The notes under the pieces were generated by a model that made no database searches, was not told the DNA's origin, and saw only the letters and a program-made list of their open reading frames with translations. Positions 1 through 7,041 of a DNA stretch of 64,000 nt are shown here, piece by piece. Every line of letters starts with the position of its first letter. The stretch's first letter is position 1. Made by a program: the position numbers and the translations under genes. Origin of the DNA: Lachnospiraceae bacterium (lineage in GTDB: Bacteria > Bacillota > Clostridia > Lachnospirales > Lachnospiraceae); NCBI GenBank assembly GCA_022845955.1, contig AP025576.1, forward strand, positions 6,138,001 through 6,202,000, in the 5' to 3' direction.

Positions 1-919
1 CCGCTTTGCCCGCATCGGAATAACAGGTGGCAATATCCCCGGGGCGGCGGTCTCTGATAACATAAGGAATCGTAACGCCCGTTGCTTCTTCAAAATTCTT
101 TACGATATCCAGAACGCTGTAGCCTTTGCCTGTTCCCAGATTATAAATGTTCAGGCCGGACTTGTCTTCTATTTTCTTCAGCGCCTTGACATGGCCTCTC
201 GCCAAATCCACCACGTGGATGTAATCCCTCACGCCGGTACCGTCGTGGGTGTCGTAATCATTGCCGAATACATTCAGCTCCTTCAGCTTTCCTACCGCAA
301 CCTGTGTAATATAAGGCATCAGGTTGTTGGGGATTCCGTTGGGGTTTTCCCCGATAGTTCCGCTCTTATGTGCGCCGATAGGGTTGAAATAACGAAGCAG
401 GACTACATTCCATTCCGGATCCGCTTTCTGGATATCGGAAAGAATCTGCTCCAGCATGGATTTCGTCCAGCCATAAGGGTTGGTGCACTGTCCCTTGGGA
501 CATTCCTCGGTAATGGGAATGAAGGCCGGATCCCCGTAAACGGTGGCGGAGGAAGAGAAAATAATGTTTTTCACGCCTGCTTTACGCATCACATCCACCA
601 AAGTCAATGTTCCCGCAATGTTGTTTTCGTAATACTCCCACGGCTTGGCAACCGATTCGCCTACTGCCTTCAGCCCTGCAAAATGGATGCAGGAATCAAT
701 TTTTTCTTTTTTTAATATTTCACTCAGGGCATCCCTGTCTAAAATATCCGCCTTATAAAAAGGTACCTGTTTTCCTGTAATTGCTTCCACACGCTGCAGA
801 GATTTCTCGCTGGAGTTGCTGAGATTATCTAAAACAACCACTTCATATCCTGCATTCTGCAGTTCCACTACCGTATGACTGCCAATATAGCCGGCACCGC
901 CTGTTACTAAAATTGCCAT
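1..919 (-). CDS. galE: UDP-glucose 4-epimerase, 3' end outside window
   Basis: Extended SDR-fold epimerase interconverting UDP-glucose and UDP-galactose (Leloir pathway, cytoplasm). The translation starts [20 protein letters not shown], which carries the GxxGxxG NAD-binding motif, followed by an [11 protein letters not shown] block, SSSATVYG and the NPYGWTKS segment holding the catalytic Tyr-xxx-Lys. It continues through RYFNPIGAH and [10 protein letters not shown], all GalE hallmarks, and leaves the window before its C-terminus. The ATG at 919 has a GGAG Shine-Dalgarno that follows the recurrent leader hairpin described separately. It lies downstream of a sugar nucleotidyltransferase on the same strand, so a nucleotide-sugar role for the pair is likely. 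Confidence 0.97.
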   Translation of the reverse strand, partial: MAILVTGGAGYIGSHTVVELQNAGYEVVVLDNLSNSSEKSLQRVEAITGKQVPFYKADILDRDALSEILKKEKIDSCIHFAGLKAVGESVAKPWEYYENNIAGTLTLVDVMRKAGVKNIIFSSSATVYGDPAFIPITEECPKGQCTNPYGWTKSMLEQILSDIQKADPEWNVVLLRYFNPIGAHKSGTIGENPNGIPNNLMPYITQVAVGKLKELNVFGNDYDTHDGTGVRDYIHVVDLARGHVKALKKIEDKSGLNIYNLGTGKGYSVLDIVKNFEEATGVTIPYVIRDRRPGDIATCYSDAGKA

Positions 920-951
920 GGTCGCTCCTATCTGCGCACAAAGACGCCTAT
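920..951 (-). promoter_or_regulatory. leader hairpin next to RBS (galE copy)
   Basis: On the minus strand a weak GCG/CGC hairpin (934-936 with 945-947) is followed by CAGATAGGAGC and the galE ATG, with 14 nt between hairpin base and ATG. This is the weakest stem of five similarly placed copies (others near 1948, 4543, 46775 and 53740). The shared GCAGA-NN-GGAG arrangement and spacing are seen directly; a regulatory role is inferred. Confidence 0.45.
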
Positions 952-968
952 ACTACTAATTAATTACC

Positions 969-1020
969 GTAACTGTTCCGTCCCTGCGCAATAAATGCGC
1001 AGACCTGGCCGAATAGTTAC
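969..1020. repeat. small nested inverted repeat between two genes
   Basis: Outer arms read GTAACTGTTC and GAATAGTTAC (one mismatch), enclosing an inner CTGCGCA/TGCGCAG hairpin with an AATAA loop. It lies between the nucleotidyltransferase stop and galE. The CTGYGC-R-ATAAAT-GCRCAG core resembles the hairpin inside the larger element at 6659-6792, so it may be a miniature relative. It has no U-tract, so a terminator role is doubtful. Confidence 0.5.
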
Positions 1021-1029
1021 CAATTACAT

Positions 1030-1947
1030 TTACCATAAAACATCCGGATAAACACCGTCCGCTTTCAGCCTGGCAATGGATTCCATAACAAAAGGCTTAT
1101 CTTCCTTGTAGGTTACCCCGAACCATTTATCCTTGGAAGAAAGCACTTCAACCGTTGCCTTTCCCTGCTGCAGAAGCTTATCCACCTCGATAGGCAGGAA
1201 GCATTCCGCTTTCATAGGATTTCCCGGCACTTCATTCGCAAAGAAGCTGTTGACGGCACTTTCCAGTTCATCCAGGATACTTGCGGAAAAGCCCCACATA
1301 TTCATGGAAACAGGGGTATCCAGGGGAAGGGGCACATAGGTGGCACCGTCGTCTTCCGTATATGCGGCACCCTCTGCCGTTTTCACGATTTTCGTCCGCT
1401 CCGCTATGGTCTTTAAGAATCCGTTTTCATCGGTTACACAGCAGCCTCTTGCTACGGATCCATTGTCGGTCAGCGTATTCCCCAGTTCATAACCAACCAT
1501 CGCGTAACGGAATTTCTCATCGTCCTCATGGGTGGTCAGAAATGTGTAAAGCGTCTGGAACGCACTTCTTCCATAATAATCATCCGCATTAATTACGGCA
1601 AAAGGCCCGTTTACCACTCCCTTGCAGCAGAGAATCGCATGTGCGGTCCCCCAGGGCTTCACCCTGCCGTCCGGAATCTGAAAACCTTCAGGAACCTTGG
1701 TAAGCTCCTGGAATACGTATTCCACTTCTATATGCTTGCTGACTCTGTCGCCCACGCATTCCCGAAAATCCTTTTCATTTTCCTTCTTAATAATGAAAAC
1801 GACCTTTTTGAATCCTGCCCTGACAGCATCAAACATGGAAAAATCTATAATCTTGTGCCCCTGCTCATCCACAGGGTCAATCTGTTTCAATCCGCCGTAA
1901 CGGCTTCCCATTCCTGCTGCCAGAATTACCAATACCGGTTTGTCCAT
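1030..1947 (-). CDS. NTP-transferase family sugar nucleotidyltransferase
   Basis: About 305 residues with the nucleotidyltransferase fold: an N-terminal LAAGMGSRYGGLKQ loop (the GxGxR...K phosphate-binding signature of glucose-1-phosphate nucleotidyltransferases), then INADDYYG carrying the metal-binding Asp pair, and WGTAHAIL. It probably activates a sugar-1-phosphate with UTP or another NTP; the substrate cannot be read from sequence. The longer upstream ORF is ignored because the ATG at 1947 has a strong GGGGAGC ribosome site after a leader hairpin. galE follows 110 bp downstream on the same strand, supporting nucleotide-sugar metabolism. Confidence 0.9.
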   Translation of the reverse strand: MDKPVLVILAAGMGSRYGGLKQIDPVDEQGHKIIDFSMFDAVRAGFKKVVFIIKKENEKDFRECVGDRVSKHIEVEYVFQELTKVPEGFQIPDGRVKPWGTAHAILCCKGVVNGPFAVINADDYYGRSAFQTLYTFLTTHEDDEKFRYAMVGYELGNTLTDNGSVARGCCVTDENGFLKTIAERTKIVKTAEGAAYTEDDGATYVPLPLDTPVSMNMWGFSASILDELESAVNSFFANEVPGNPMKAECFLPIEVDKLLQQGKATVEVLSSKDKWFGVTYKEDKPFVMESIARLKADGVYPDVLW

Positions 1948-1985
1948 ATCCTGCTCCCCTTCTGCGTGCTTTAACACGCTGCAAA
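1948..1985 (-). promoter_or_regulatory. leader hairpin next to RBS (nucleotidyltransferase copy)
   Basis: Minus-strand stem GCGTG/CACGC (1975-1979 with 1964-1968) with a six-base loop, followed by AGAAGGGGAGC and the ATG 16 nt from the stem base. Same architecture as the copies in front of galE, the rubredoxin-flavin reductase, the uroporphyrinogen-decarboxylase-like gene and a solute-binding protein. Confidence 0.55.
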
Positions 1986-2217
1986 AGGGCTGTGAAGCTT
2001 GCATCCATCCTGTGAAGTTGTTGGATCGTTTTGTAAAGTCTGCAGGCCTGCTTCACTTTACCCTTTTATTTTAACCGGGAACCTGTATATTCTGCAACTC
2101 TTATTTGTTAGGAAGAGCTGTCAAAATGTTAACTCGGTTCCTCCACTCTTTGTTACCCTGCCGGCAGACCGTAAACGGATTATAGCATTTCCCGCATCGC
2201 CGCCCGGCGCTATGGTT

Positions 2218-2246
2218 ATTATAACATAAGCACAAAAGGGAAGCAA
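2218..2246 (-). promoter_or_regulatory. sigma-A-type promoter for the nucleotidyltransferase
   Basis: On the minus strand TTGCTT, 17 bases, then TATAAT. This predicts a transcript starting near 2211 and a leader of about 260 nt before the ATG at 1947. The 1948-2356 stretch holds only this promoter and the leader hairpin; I see no gene in it. Confidence 0.6.
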
Positions 2247-2356
2247 ATTCCCAAAAATGCCTTTTTTTGTCACGTTTATTCCCGCTGGGCTGTTAACTCC
2301 TGTTCCGTATAGGCAGCGCACGGCAGCTGCCGGGGCCGCAGCGGAATACCAGGCGG

Positions 2357-3430
2357 CTAACCGGTCACCAAATGCCGGATAACCGGTATCTTTTCCAGGA
2401 AGAAGGTGAGGATCAGCGCCGGCACAAGCAATGCGATTGTTTTCAGCACGTTTGTCCAGACCGAAAATCCGGAAAACAGCAACGCCATATTAGGGACCAG
2501 CATCCAGCCGAATATCCAGTGGAGATAATAGATCCCAAGCGTCCTTTTGGCAACAGCGGTAACAGCCGTTTCCGCAATCCGGTTCCGTATAGTCATATCC
2601 TTACAAAGAAGGAAAATCCCCACGGCTAAAAGAACCACGGGCAAATGACGGTACCCCTGCACCAGCAGGATCCCGTCCCAGGCCATATCCTGGCTGGTAT
2701 ACCACTTCACGCCCCACATACCCAGAAGTCCGATAACGGCTGAAAGCAGGCCCAGCAGCCTTTGCTTTGCCAGGCTGTTCCGGAAGGTTCCCGCCGTATG
2801 AAGCCAGGCACCGAACAGGAAAAATCCCAGCATATTGGCATAGGTCCCGAAGGGATTGAGTATTTCCAATCCCTCCAGGGAATATACGCCAATCAGCCCT
2901 CTGCTGCAAAGGGTATCCAGCACCATCTGCAGCCCGGTGAGGCCGTTGGTCATGAGAATACCTAAGCCAGCAAAAAACAGGAGGATTTTCCTCCCCAGGC
3001 AGTGATCATAACAGATGCGGAACAAAGGGAATACGAGGTAAACGGCCAGCAGCGCTTCAATAAACCACAGATGCCCGGTTCCTATCCCTTCCAGGCTGCC
3101 AAAGGCAAACAGATACAACAGGATCTGGTTTTTCCCGAAATTATCCAGAGGCACCTGGCACAGGGCACTGATGGAAAACAGGTAAATCAGTTTCCACAGT
3201 ACAAGCACCAGATATATAGACACTGTTTTGCGCACATGCCTGTCCAGCTTCAGGGGCCTGGTAAAAAGAAGGGCACCGTTAACCATAAAAAACATGGGAA
3301 CCCCCGCCCAGCAGGCTACCATGAGAATATTGGCGGGTACGGTTTCCGCAAGCAGTACGAAATGGCAGAAAACCACCAGAAAAATAGAAATCGCCTTTAT
3401 TATATCCAGATACTGGATTCTCTTTTGCAT
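2357..3430 (-). CDS. acyltransferase family 3 membrane protein
   Basis: About 357 residues, almost wholly hydrophobic, with roughly ten membrane segments. It opens with RIQYLDIIKAISIFLVVFCH, the usual start of OafA/WecH-type acyltransferases that O-acetylate surface glycans, with the early conserved His present, and continues with VPMFFMVNGALL and a later GHLWFIEALLAVY. The ATG at 3430 is preceded by GGGAGAAAAAGA. An upstream in-frame extension runs into a palindromic repeat and is rejected. The target glycan is unknown. Confidence 0.85.
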   Translation of the reverse strand: MQKRIQYLDIIKAISIFLVVFCHFVLLAETVPANILMVACWAGVPMFFMVNGALLFTRPLKLDRHVRKTVSIYLVLVLWKLIYLFSISALCQVPLDNFGKNQILLYLFAFGSLEGIGTGHLWFIEALLAVYLVFPLFRICYDHCLGRKILLFFAGLGILMTNGLTGLQMVLDTLCSRGLIGVYSLEGLEILNPFGTYANMLGFFLFGAWLHTAGTFRNSLAKQRLLGLLSAVIGLLGMWGVKWYTSQDMAWDGILLVQGYRHLPVVLLAVGIFLLCKDMTIRNRIAETAVTAVAKRTLGIYYLHWIFGWMLVPNMALLFSGFSVWTNVLKTIALLVPALILTFFLEKIPVIRHLVTG

Positions 3431-3454
3431 TCTTTTTCTCCCGTTTTTGATTAT

Positions 3455-3708
3455 GCAAACTTCGCAGTCGCCAACTGGCCGTCCGCCCGCTGCCAAAGCG
3501 GCATCCCCGGGACTGAAAAGGATTTTCGCCAGTCCGTCAGACCGGACATTCCGATAAGCCCAAGGGCATCAAGTATGTCAGATGAGGCTGACGCACTTGA
3601 TTGGTCTTATCTCCGTGGTCTGAAAGGTACCGGTGAAAATTCCTTTTCAGTCCCGGGGATGCCGCTTTGGCAGCGGGCGGACGGCCAGTTGGCGACTGCG
3701 AAGTTTGC
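3455..3708. repeat. 254-bp foldback element, family 1 copy A
   Basis: The two ends are perfect inverted copies of 68 bp, starting GCAAACTTCGCAG at the left and ending CTGCGAAGTTTGC at the right, then imperfectly paired arms and a small central palindrome (TCAAGTATGTCAG / CTGACGCACTTGA). Copy B at 34178-34435 is the same element in the opposite orientation, including the central part. It contains no coding signal, so it behaves like a non-autonomous mobile or REP/MITE-type element. It fills most of the 3431-3873 gap. Confidence 0.85.
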
Positions 3709-3764
3709 GTTCATTCTATAAAAGTCCTGAGCCGCGCTTATCAGGCGTAATTCAGGCACAGGTA

Positions 3765-3804
3765 AAGGATAGTATCCGGACTGCCTTGTCCGGATGCTAT
3801 CCTT
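3765..3804 (-). terminator. strong hairpin after the rubredoxin fusion gene
   Basis: Arms AAGGATAGYATCCGGAC pair over 17 bp with one mismatch around a six-base loop, about 70 bp past the stop of the gene at 3874. The T-tract is short, so it may act as a terminator or as a 3' stabilising structure. Confidence 0.5.
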
Positions 3805-3873
3805 AGAATATGTGATTCCTTATATGATGTCAACCTTGCCGGTTGAAAAAGACATTTTGTGCAAGCCTGTATA

Positions 3874-4542
3874 CTATTCCACTTTCTTAAATTTATCCGC
3901 TCCCTGGCCGCAGACAGGGCATTTGAAATCAGCAGGCAGTTCATCGCCCTCATATACATAACCGCACACCTGGCATACCCATTTTCCCGTCTTTTTTCCC
4001 TGGAGTGCTTCGCTTTCATCCGTAACAGGCGCTCCGTCCACCTCGGGAAGATAGGTGGGGGCATTCTTAGGGGCTTTTCCTTTTACCACTTTATGATAAT
4101 AGGCATAGGTCATGGCATTATCCGGTTTCCCGTAGCTTTCGGCTTCTATGACTTCTCCCAGGAAAACCGTATGCGTCTCGGTTTCCATGGTATCTATCAC
4201 GCGGCATACCACGAAGCCGCAGGAATCCTTAATCACGGGAAGCCCCGCCGCCAGTTCATAATCCACCCCTTCAAACTTGTCATTTTCTTTGCTTGACTGG
4301 AAACCAAAGGTTCCTATCAGGGAAGGATCGGAATTCTCAGACAAGATGGAAAAGGCAAATTTCCCGGACTTATCAATACAGGAATTCGTATAGTTATTGT
4401 GGTTTACGCTCACAGCAATAGTGGCGGGATCCGATGTAATCTGCATTATACTGTTGGTAATGCATCCCACAGGGCGGTTTCCGTCCAGTGAGGTAGTGAC
4501 ATATACACCATAGGACATGTCTCTGAAAATCATAGTGTTCAT
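3874..4542 (-). CDS. hrb: flavin reductase-rubredoxin fusion (high-molecular-weight rubredoxin)
   Basis: About 222 residues. The first 160 form an FMN-binding flavin reductase-like domain (MSYGVYVTTS..., GCITNSIMQIT). The last 45 are a rubredoxin with two Cys-x-x-Cys knuckles, CQVCGYVY and CPVCGQG, which bind one iron. In Moorella and other clostridia this fusion (Hrb/NROR type) passes electrons from NAD(P)H to flavodiiron proteins or peroxide reductases for O2 and NO defence. The ATG at 4542 has a GGAG site next to a 6-bp leader hairpin; the longer ORF start lies inside that hairpin. No flavodiiron partner is present in the window. Confidence 0.93.
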   Translation of the reverse strand: MNTMIFRDMSYGVYVTTSLDGNRPVGCITNSIMQITSDPATIAVSVNHNNYTNSCIDKSGKFAFSILSENSDPSLIGTFGFQSSKENDKFEGVDYELAAGLPVIKDSCGFVVCRVIDTMETETHTVFLGEVIEAESYGKPDNAMTYAYYHKVVKGKAPKNAPTYLPEVDGAPVTDESEALQGKKTGKWVCQVCGYVYEGDELPADFKCPVCGQGADKFKKVE

Positions 4543-4578
4543 CTTTGCTCCTATCTGCGTGCTTCTGCACACGTATCA
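4543..4578 (-). promoter_or_regulatory. leader hairpin next to RBS (hrb copy, best example)
   Basis: Minus-strand stem GTGTGC/GCACGC (six pairs, one G-U) with an AGAA loop at 4557-4572, then AGATAGGAGC and the ATG, 14 nt from the stem base. The sequence CAGATAGGAGC is identical to the galE copy although the genes are unrelated. Confidence 0.6.
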
Positions 4579-4616
4579 ATATCAGTCAATGAGGTTTGTA
4601 TCGTTTTCCCGTCACA

Positions 4617-5360
4617 TCAGGTCATGGCAGCGCCGTCTACCGAAAGCACGGCTCCTGTAATATAAGAAGCCATATCGCTTGCCAGAAACAGAAAAGCATT
4701 GGCAATATCTTCCGGCTCTCCCATTCTGCCCAGCGGAATGCCCTTAATAATAGGTTCAATCATTTCACTGGGTATAGCCTCCACCATATCCGTATGGATT
4801 ACACCGGGGGCAACTGCATTTACCCGGATATGATCCTTTCCCAATTCCCTCGCCATGGATTTTGTAAGCCCGTTTAAAGCAAACTTGGATGCCGGATAAC
4901 CTACGCCGGCCGGCTGGCCGTACAGACTTACCATGGAACTCGTATTCAGTATAACACCGCCCCCCTGTTCCTTCATTAACACTGCTGCCGCCTTGGAGCA
5001 GCGGAAAACAGAATTCACGTTCAGGTCCATGATTCTGTCAAAATCTTCTGTTTTATAATCATATAACGTATCCCTTGCGGATATACCTGCATTGTTTACC
5101 ATGATATCCAGTTTTCCAAAGGTATTCTTTACTTCGGTCAGCGCTTTCTCTATTTCTTCATACTTGCCCAGATCCGGTGCCATCCCGATTACCGGCCAGT
5201 CAGGATTTTCCTGACGCAGGCTTTCCAGCGCCTTATCCACCGTTTCCTGTCTGGAACCCCACAGAGCTACGCTGGCCCCGTTCTCCAGAAAACTTTTTAC
5301 GATAGCATATCCGATTCCCCTTGTACCCCCTGTCACTACTGCTGCTTTTCCTTGTAGCAT
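4617..5360 (-). CDS. SDR-family oxidoreductase (FabG-like)
   Basis: About 247 residues, a classical short-chain dehydrogenase length. Seen: TGGTRGIG cofactor loop (residues ~10-17), NNAG (~90), catalytic Ser and YPASK (Tyr-xxx-Lys, ~155), and the C-terminal SVDGAAMT typical of FabG-like enzymes. It could be a 3-oxoacyl-ACP reductase paralogue, a sugar or polyol dehydrogenase, or a hydroxysteroid dehydrogenase; no fatty-acid genes are nearby, so a dedicated fatty acid role is unlikely. The ATG at 5360 is placed by an AGGAGG site eight bases upstream. It sits between the rubredoxin fusion and an MBL hydrolase, all on the minus strand. Confidence 0.85.
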   Translation of the reverse strand: MLQGKAAVVTGGTRGIGYAIVKSFLENGASVALWGSRQETVDKALESLRQENPDWPVIGMAPDLGKYEEIEKALTEVKNTFGKLDIMVNNAGISARDTLYDYKTEDFDRIMDLNVNSVFRCSKAAAVLMKEQGGGVILNTSSMVSLYGQPAGVGYPASKFALNGLTKSMARELGKDHIRVNAVAPGVIHTDMVEAIPSEMIEPIIKGIPLGRMGEPEDIANAFLFLASDMASYITGAVLSVDGAAMT

Positions 5361-5565
5361 TTTGAAACCCTCCTTTTGCATTATGTATTTATATTAAAAA
5401 TAGTAATCGTTACTGATTTTATGATAACATATAGATAATTTTTGTCAAGCGAAATACGGATTAATTTGTAACAGGGCGGCGGCACAAGGGACCGTAAGGA
5501 GTAACAACACAGGGGATGCCGCAGGGCACAAAGGGCCGTCTGAACCGTTACTGCTTTCTTAAATA

Positions 5566-5702
5566 GATAAAATACCTGATTAAAGCTTTCCCTTTCTTCG
5601 GGATCCCATACATTTATCGGTTCTTTCTCGCGTTTGGGTATCCTGTACCATGCCTTGTGCAGGATACCCAAACGCAAGAAAGAACCCTTTTATCAGGTAT
5701 GC
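5566..5702. repeat. nested inverted-repeat element
   Basis: Inner arms of about 27 bp (from GGTTCTTTCTCGCG to CGCAAGAAAGAACC, one mismatch) surround a 14-base loop. Outside them a second pair reads ATACCTGATTAAAG and CTTTTATCAGGTAT. Non-coding; it separates the SDR and MBL genes. The rest of the 5361-5736 gap shows only a degenerate copy of GTCTGAACTGTTAC at 5538-5551. Confidence 0.7.
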
Positions 5703-5736
5703 ACTTTTTATTTTCTTTGTACTACGGAGCTGTTGC

Positions 5737-6510
5737 CTATATCTCCACCGGCTTTCCGAATTTTGGCTTAACCACCTTGATTTCAGGGTATATCTGATCC
5801 ATGGCTTTCTTAAACAATCGGGTATCCACTTCCTCGGAAACCGGAGGGAAGGCATTATCGAAATGATCCAGAAGGATACGACGGGGCTTTAGCTTGTTCA
5901 CAATCTCCAATGCGGCGGCCGTCATATCTTCTCTTCCCTGGAAAGGGAGGATTAGAAGATCCGCGCCAGCCGGATAAACCGTATCCTTATCCAAAGCCAT
6001 GCTTCCCAATAAAAGTATGCTCTTACCTTCCGCCTCAATTTGATAGGCCGCTGTCTCTCCCTTTTCCGGGAACTTCGGATGTGCCCAGGCCAGGAAAAGA
6101 GCATTCCGGAAATAACGCAGCAATCCGGGCTGAAATAACTTCCGCAATACTGTGTGGAGGGAAAATTCCGTATGCTTCCCTTTCAGCATAGTTATCCTCA
6201 TATTCCCTATGTACCAGCTGATGCCCGGTTCCGCCTGCACCAGACTGCTCCCATCCTCCACCCAGCCCTCCAGCGTATCCATAACCGCTTTGGTTCCGTA
6301 AACGGTGATGTCCCGTTTTTCCAAAAGCTCCGGAACGAAAAAAAGGTGATCCACATGTCCGTGGGTAATACATATATCTGCGTCCGAGGGGAAATCCTCC
6401 AGGGTATTGGGATTGCTTCCTCCCGCCAGTTGTACAAAGGGATCAAATAACAGCTTTTCCCCTTCTGCCTCCAATAAAACAGAGGCTGTTCCATACCAGG
6501 TAATCTTCAT
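5737..6510 (-). CDS. MBL-fold metal-dependent hydrolase (UlaG-like)
   Basis: 257 residues. The metallo-beta-lactamase motif H-x-H-x-D-H is seen as HGHVDH at residues 50-55, after an opening MKITWYGTASVLLEAEG typical of the UlaG/YtkL-like branch, and DHFDNAFPP near residue 220 supplies a further metal-site region. Members hydrolyse lactone or phosphoester bonds; the substrate here is unknown. An AGGAGA site sits upstream of the ATG at 6510. No signal peptide, so cytoplasmic. Confidence 0.85.
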   Translation of the reverse strand: MKITWYGTASVLLEAEGEKLLFDPFVQLAGGSNPNTLEDFPSDADICITHGHVDHLFFVPELLEKRDITVYGTKAVMDTLEGWVEDGSSLVQAEPGISWYIGNMRITMLKGKHTEFSLHTVLRKLFQPGLLRYFRNALFLAWAHPKFPEKGETAAYQIEAEGKSILLLGSMALDKDTVYPAGADLLILPFQGREDMTAAALEIVNKLKPRRILLDHFDNAFPPVSEEVDTRLFKKAMDQIYPEIKVVKPKFGKPVEI

Positions 6511-6658
6511 CTTCCGATCTCCTTTTTCCGTCCTTATAAATGCTGCCGTTAAAACAGCTTTCCCATTTCTATCTGATATAAACTGGTTTTATTATAACTG
6601 AAAAGCAGAGAAAACACCACCCGTTCTACCTCTGAAAAATGTCTGTGGCAATTGTTTT

Positions 6659-6792
6659 GTTACTGTTTACTCCGTGACCAGTAACATGCATAAATCCATT
6701 TAAAATCGCCTGCGGCGTTTGTGTTTATGCACTCTTGAATCACTTTCTCACGTACTGTGCAGTAAATGCACAGTACTGAGTGAACAGTAACA
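6659..6792. repeat. 134-bp nested palindromic element
   Basis: Terminal arms TGTTACTGTTTACTC and GAGTGAACAGTAACA match with one mismatch. Inside are two more palindromes: TGCATAAA/TTTATGCA, and GTACTGTGCA-GTAAA-TGCACAGTAC (10-bp perfect arms). Non-coding, in the 6511-7041 gap downstream of the glycan operon. Confidence 0.65.
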
Positions 6793-6860
6793 TTGTTTTT
6801 TCATAGTATTTTAATTCAGAAAAACGCAGCAGCCGTTCCCCGATTTCCAAGGTAGACAGG

Positions 6861-6900
6861 AAAAGCCGCTGCCTGGTTGATTACTTCACCATACAGCGGC
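6861..6900 (-). terminator. terminator of the GH/ABC operon
   Basis: Minus-strand stem GCCGCTG/CAGCGGC followed by TTTTCC, about 140 bp beyond the stop of the last glycoside hydrolase gene (7042). Confidence 0.5.
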
Positions 6901-6963
6901 CATTTCCATGGAAAACTTTGCTTCCATAGAATGCTTTGCTTCCATAGAATGCTTTGCTTCCAT
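6886..6963 (-). CDS. possible 25-residue MEAKHS-repeat peptide
   Basis: The ORF reads MEAKHS twice, then MEAKFS and MEMAAVW, from the ATG at 6963, with AAGGA close upstream. It is built from three tandem 18-bp units (6910-6963). It follows the last glycoside hydrolase gene and its stop lies inside the terminator hairpin. It may be a translated peptide or only a repeat with coding appearance; the same hexapeptide occurs in frame inside the gene at 13187-15070. Confidence 0.3.
   Translation of the reverse strand: MEAKHSMEAKHSMEAKFSMEMAAVW
6910..6963 (-). repeat. three tandem 18-bp MEAKHS units
   Basis: Units of consensus GGAATGCTTTGCTTCCAT (plus strand) at 6910-6927, 6928-6945 and 6946-6963. 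Related arrays lie at 9369-9422 and inside the GH39-like gene at 13415-13460, all in the same orientation; a degenerate unit is at 39321-39338. Confidence 0.8.
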
Positions 6964-7041
6964 ATTCCTTACCCATATTTTATCATTTCTGCAAGTTTGG
7001 CAACAGGACAGATGCTTGTGAACCGCTGCCAGTCTTTCCTT

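Noticed and set aside
191-715. Plus-strand open frame over the galE region
   Set aside because: It is the antisense shadow of galE, which has full motif support on the minus strand.
2121-2321. Small minus-strand gene upstream of the nucleotidyltransferase
   Set aside because: It overlaps the predicted promoter and lacks a ribosome site.
3430-3496. Longer N-terminus for the acyltransferase
   Set aside because: The extension is encoded by the foldback element; the ATG at 3430 has its own ribosome site.
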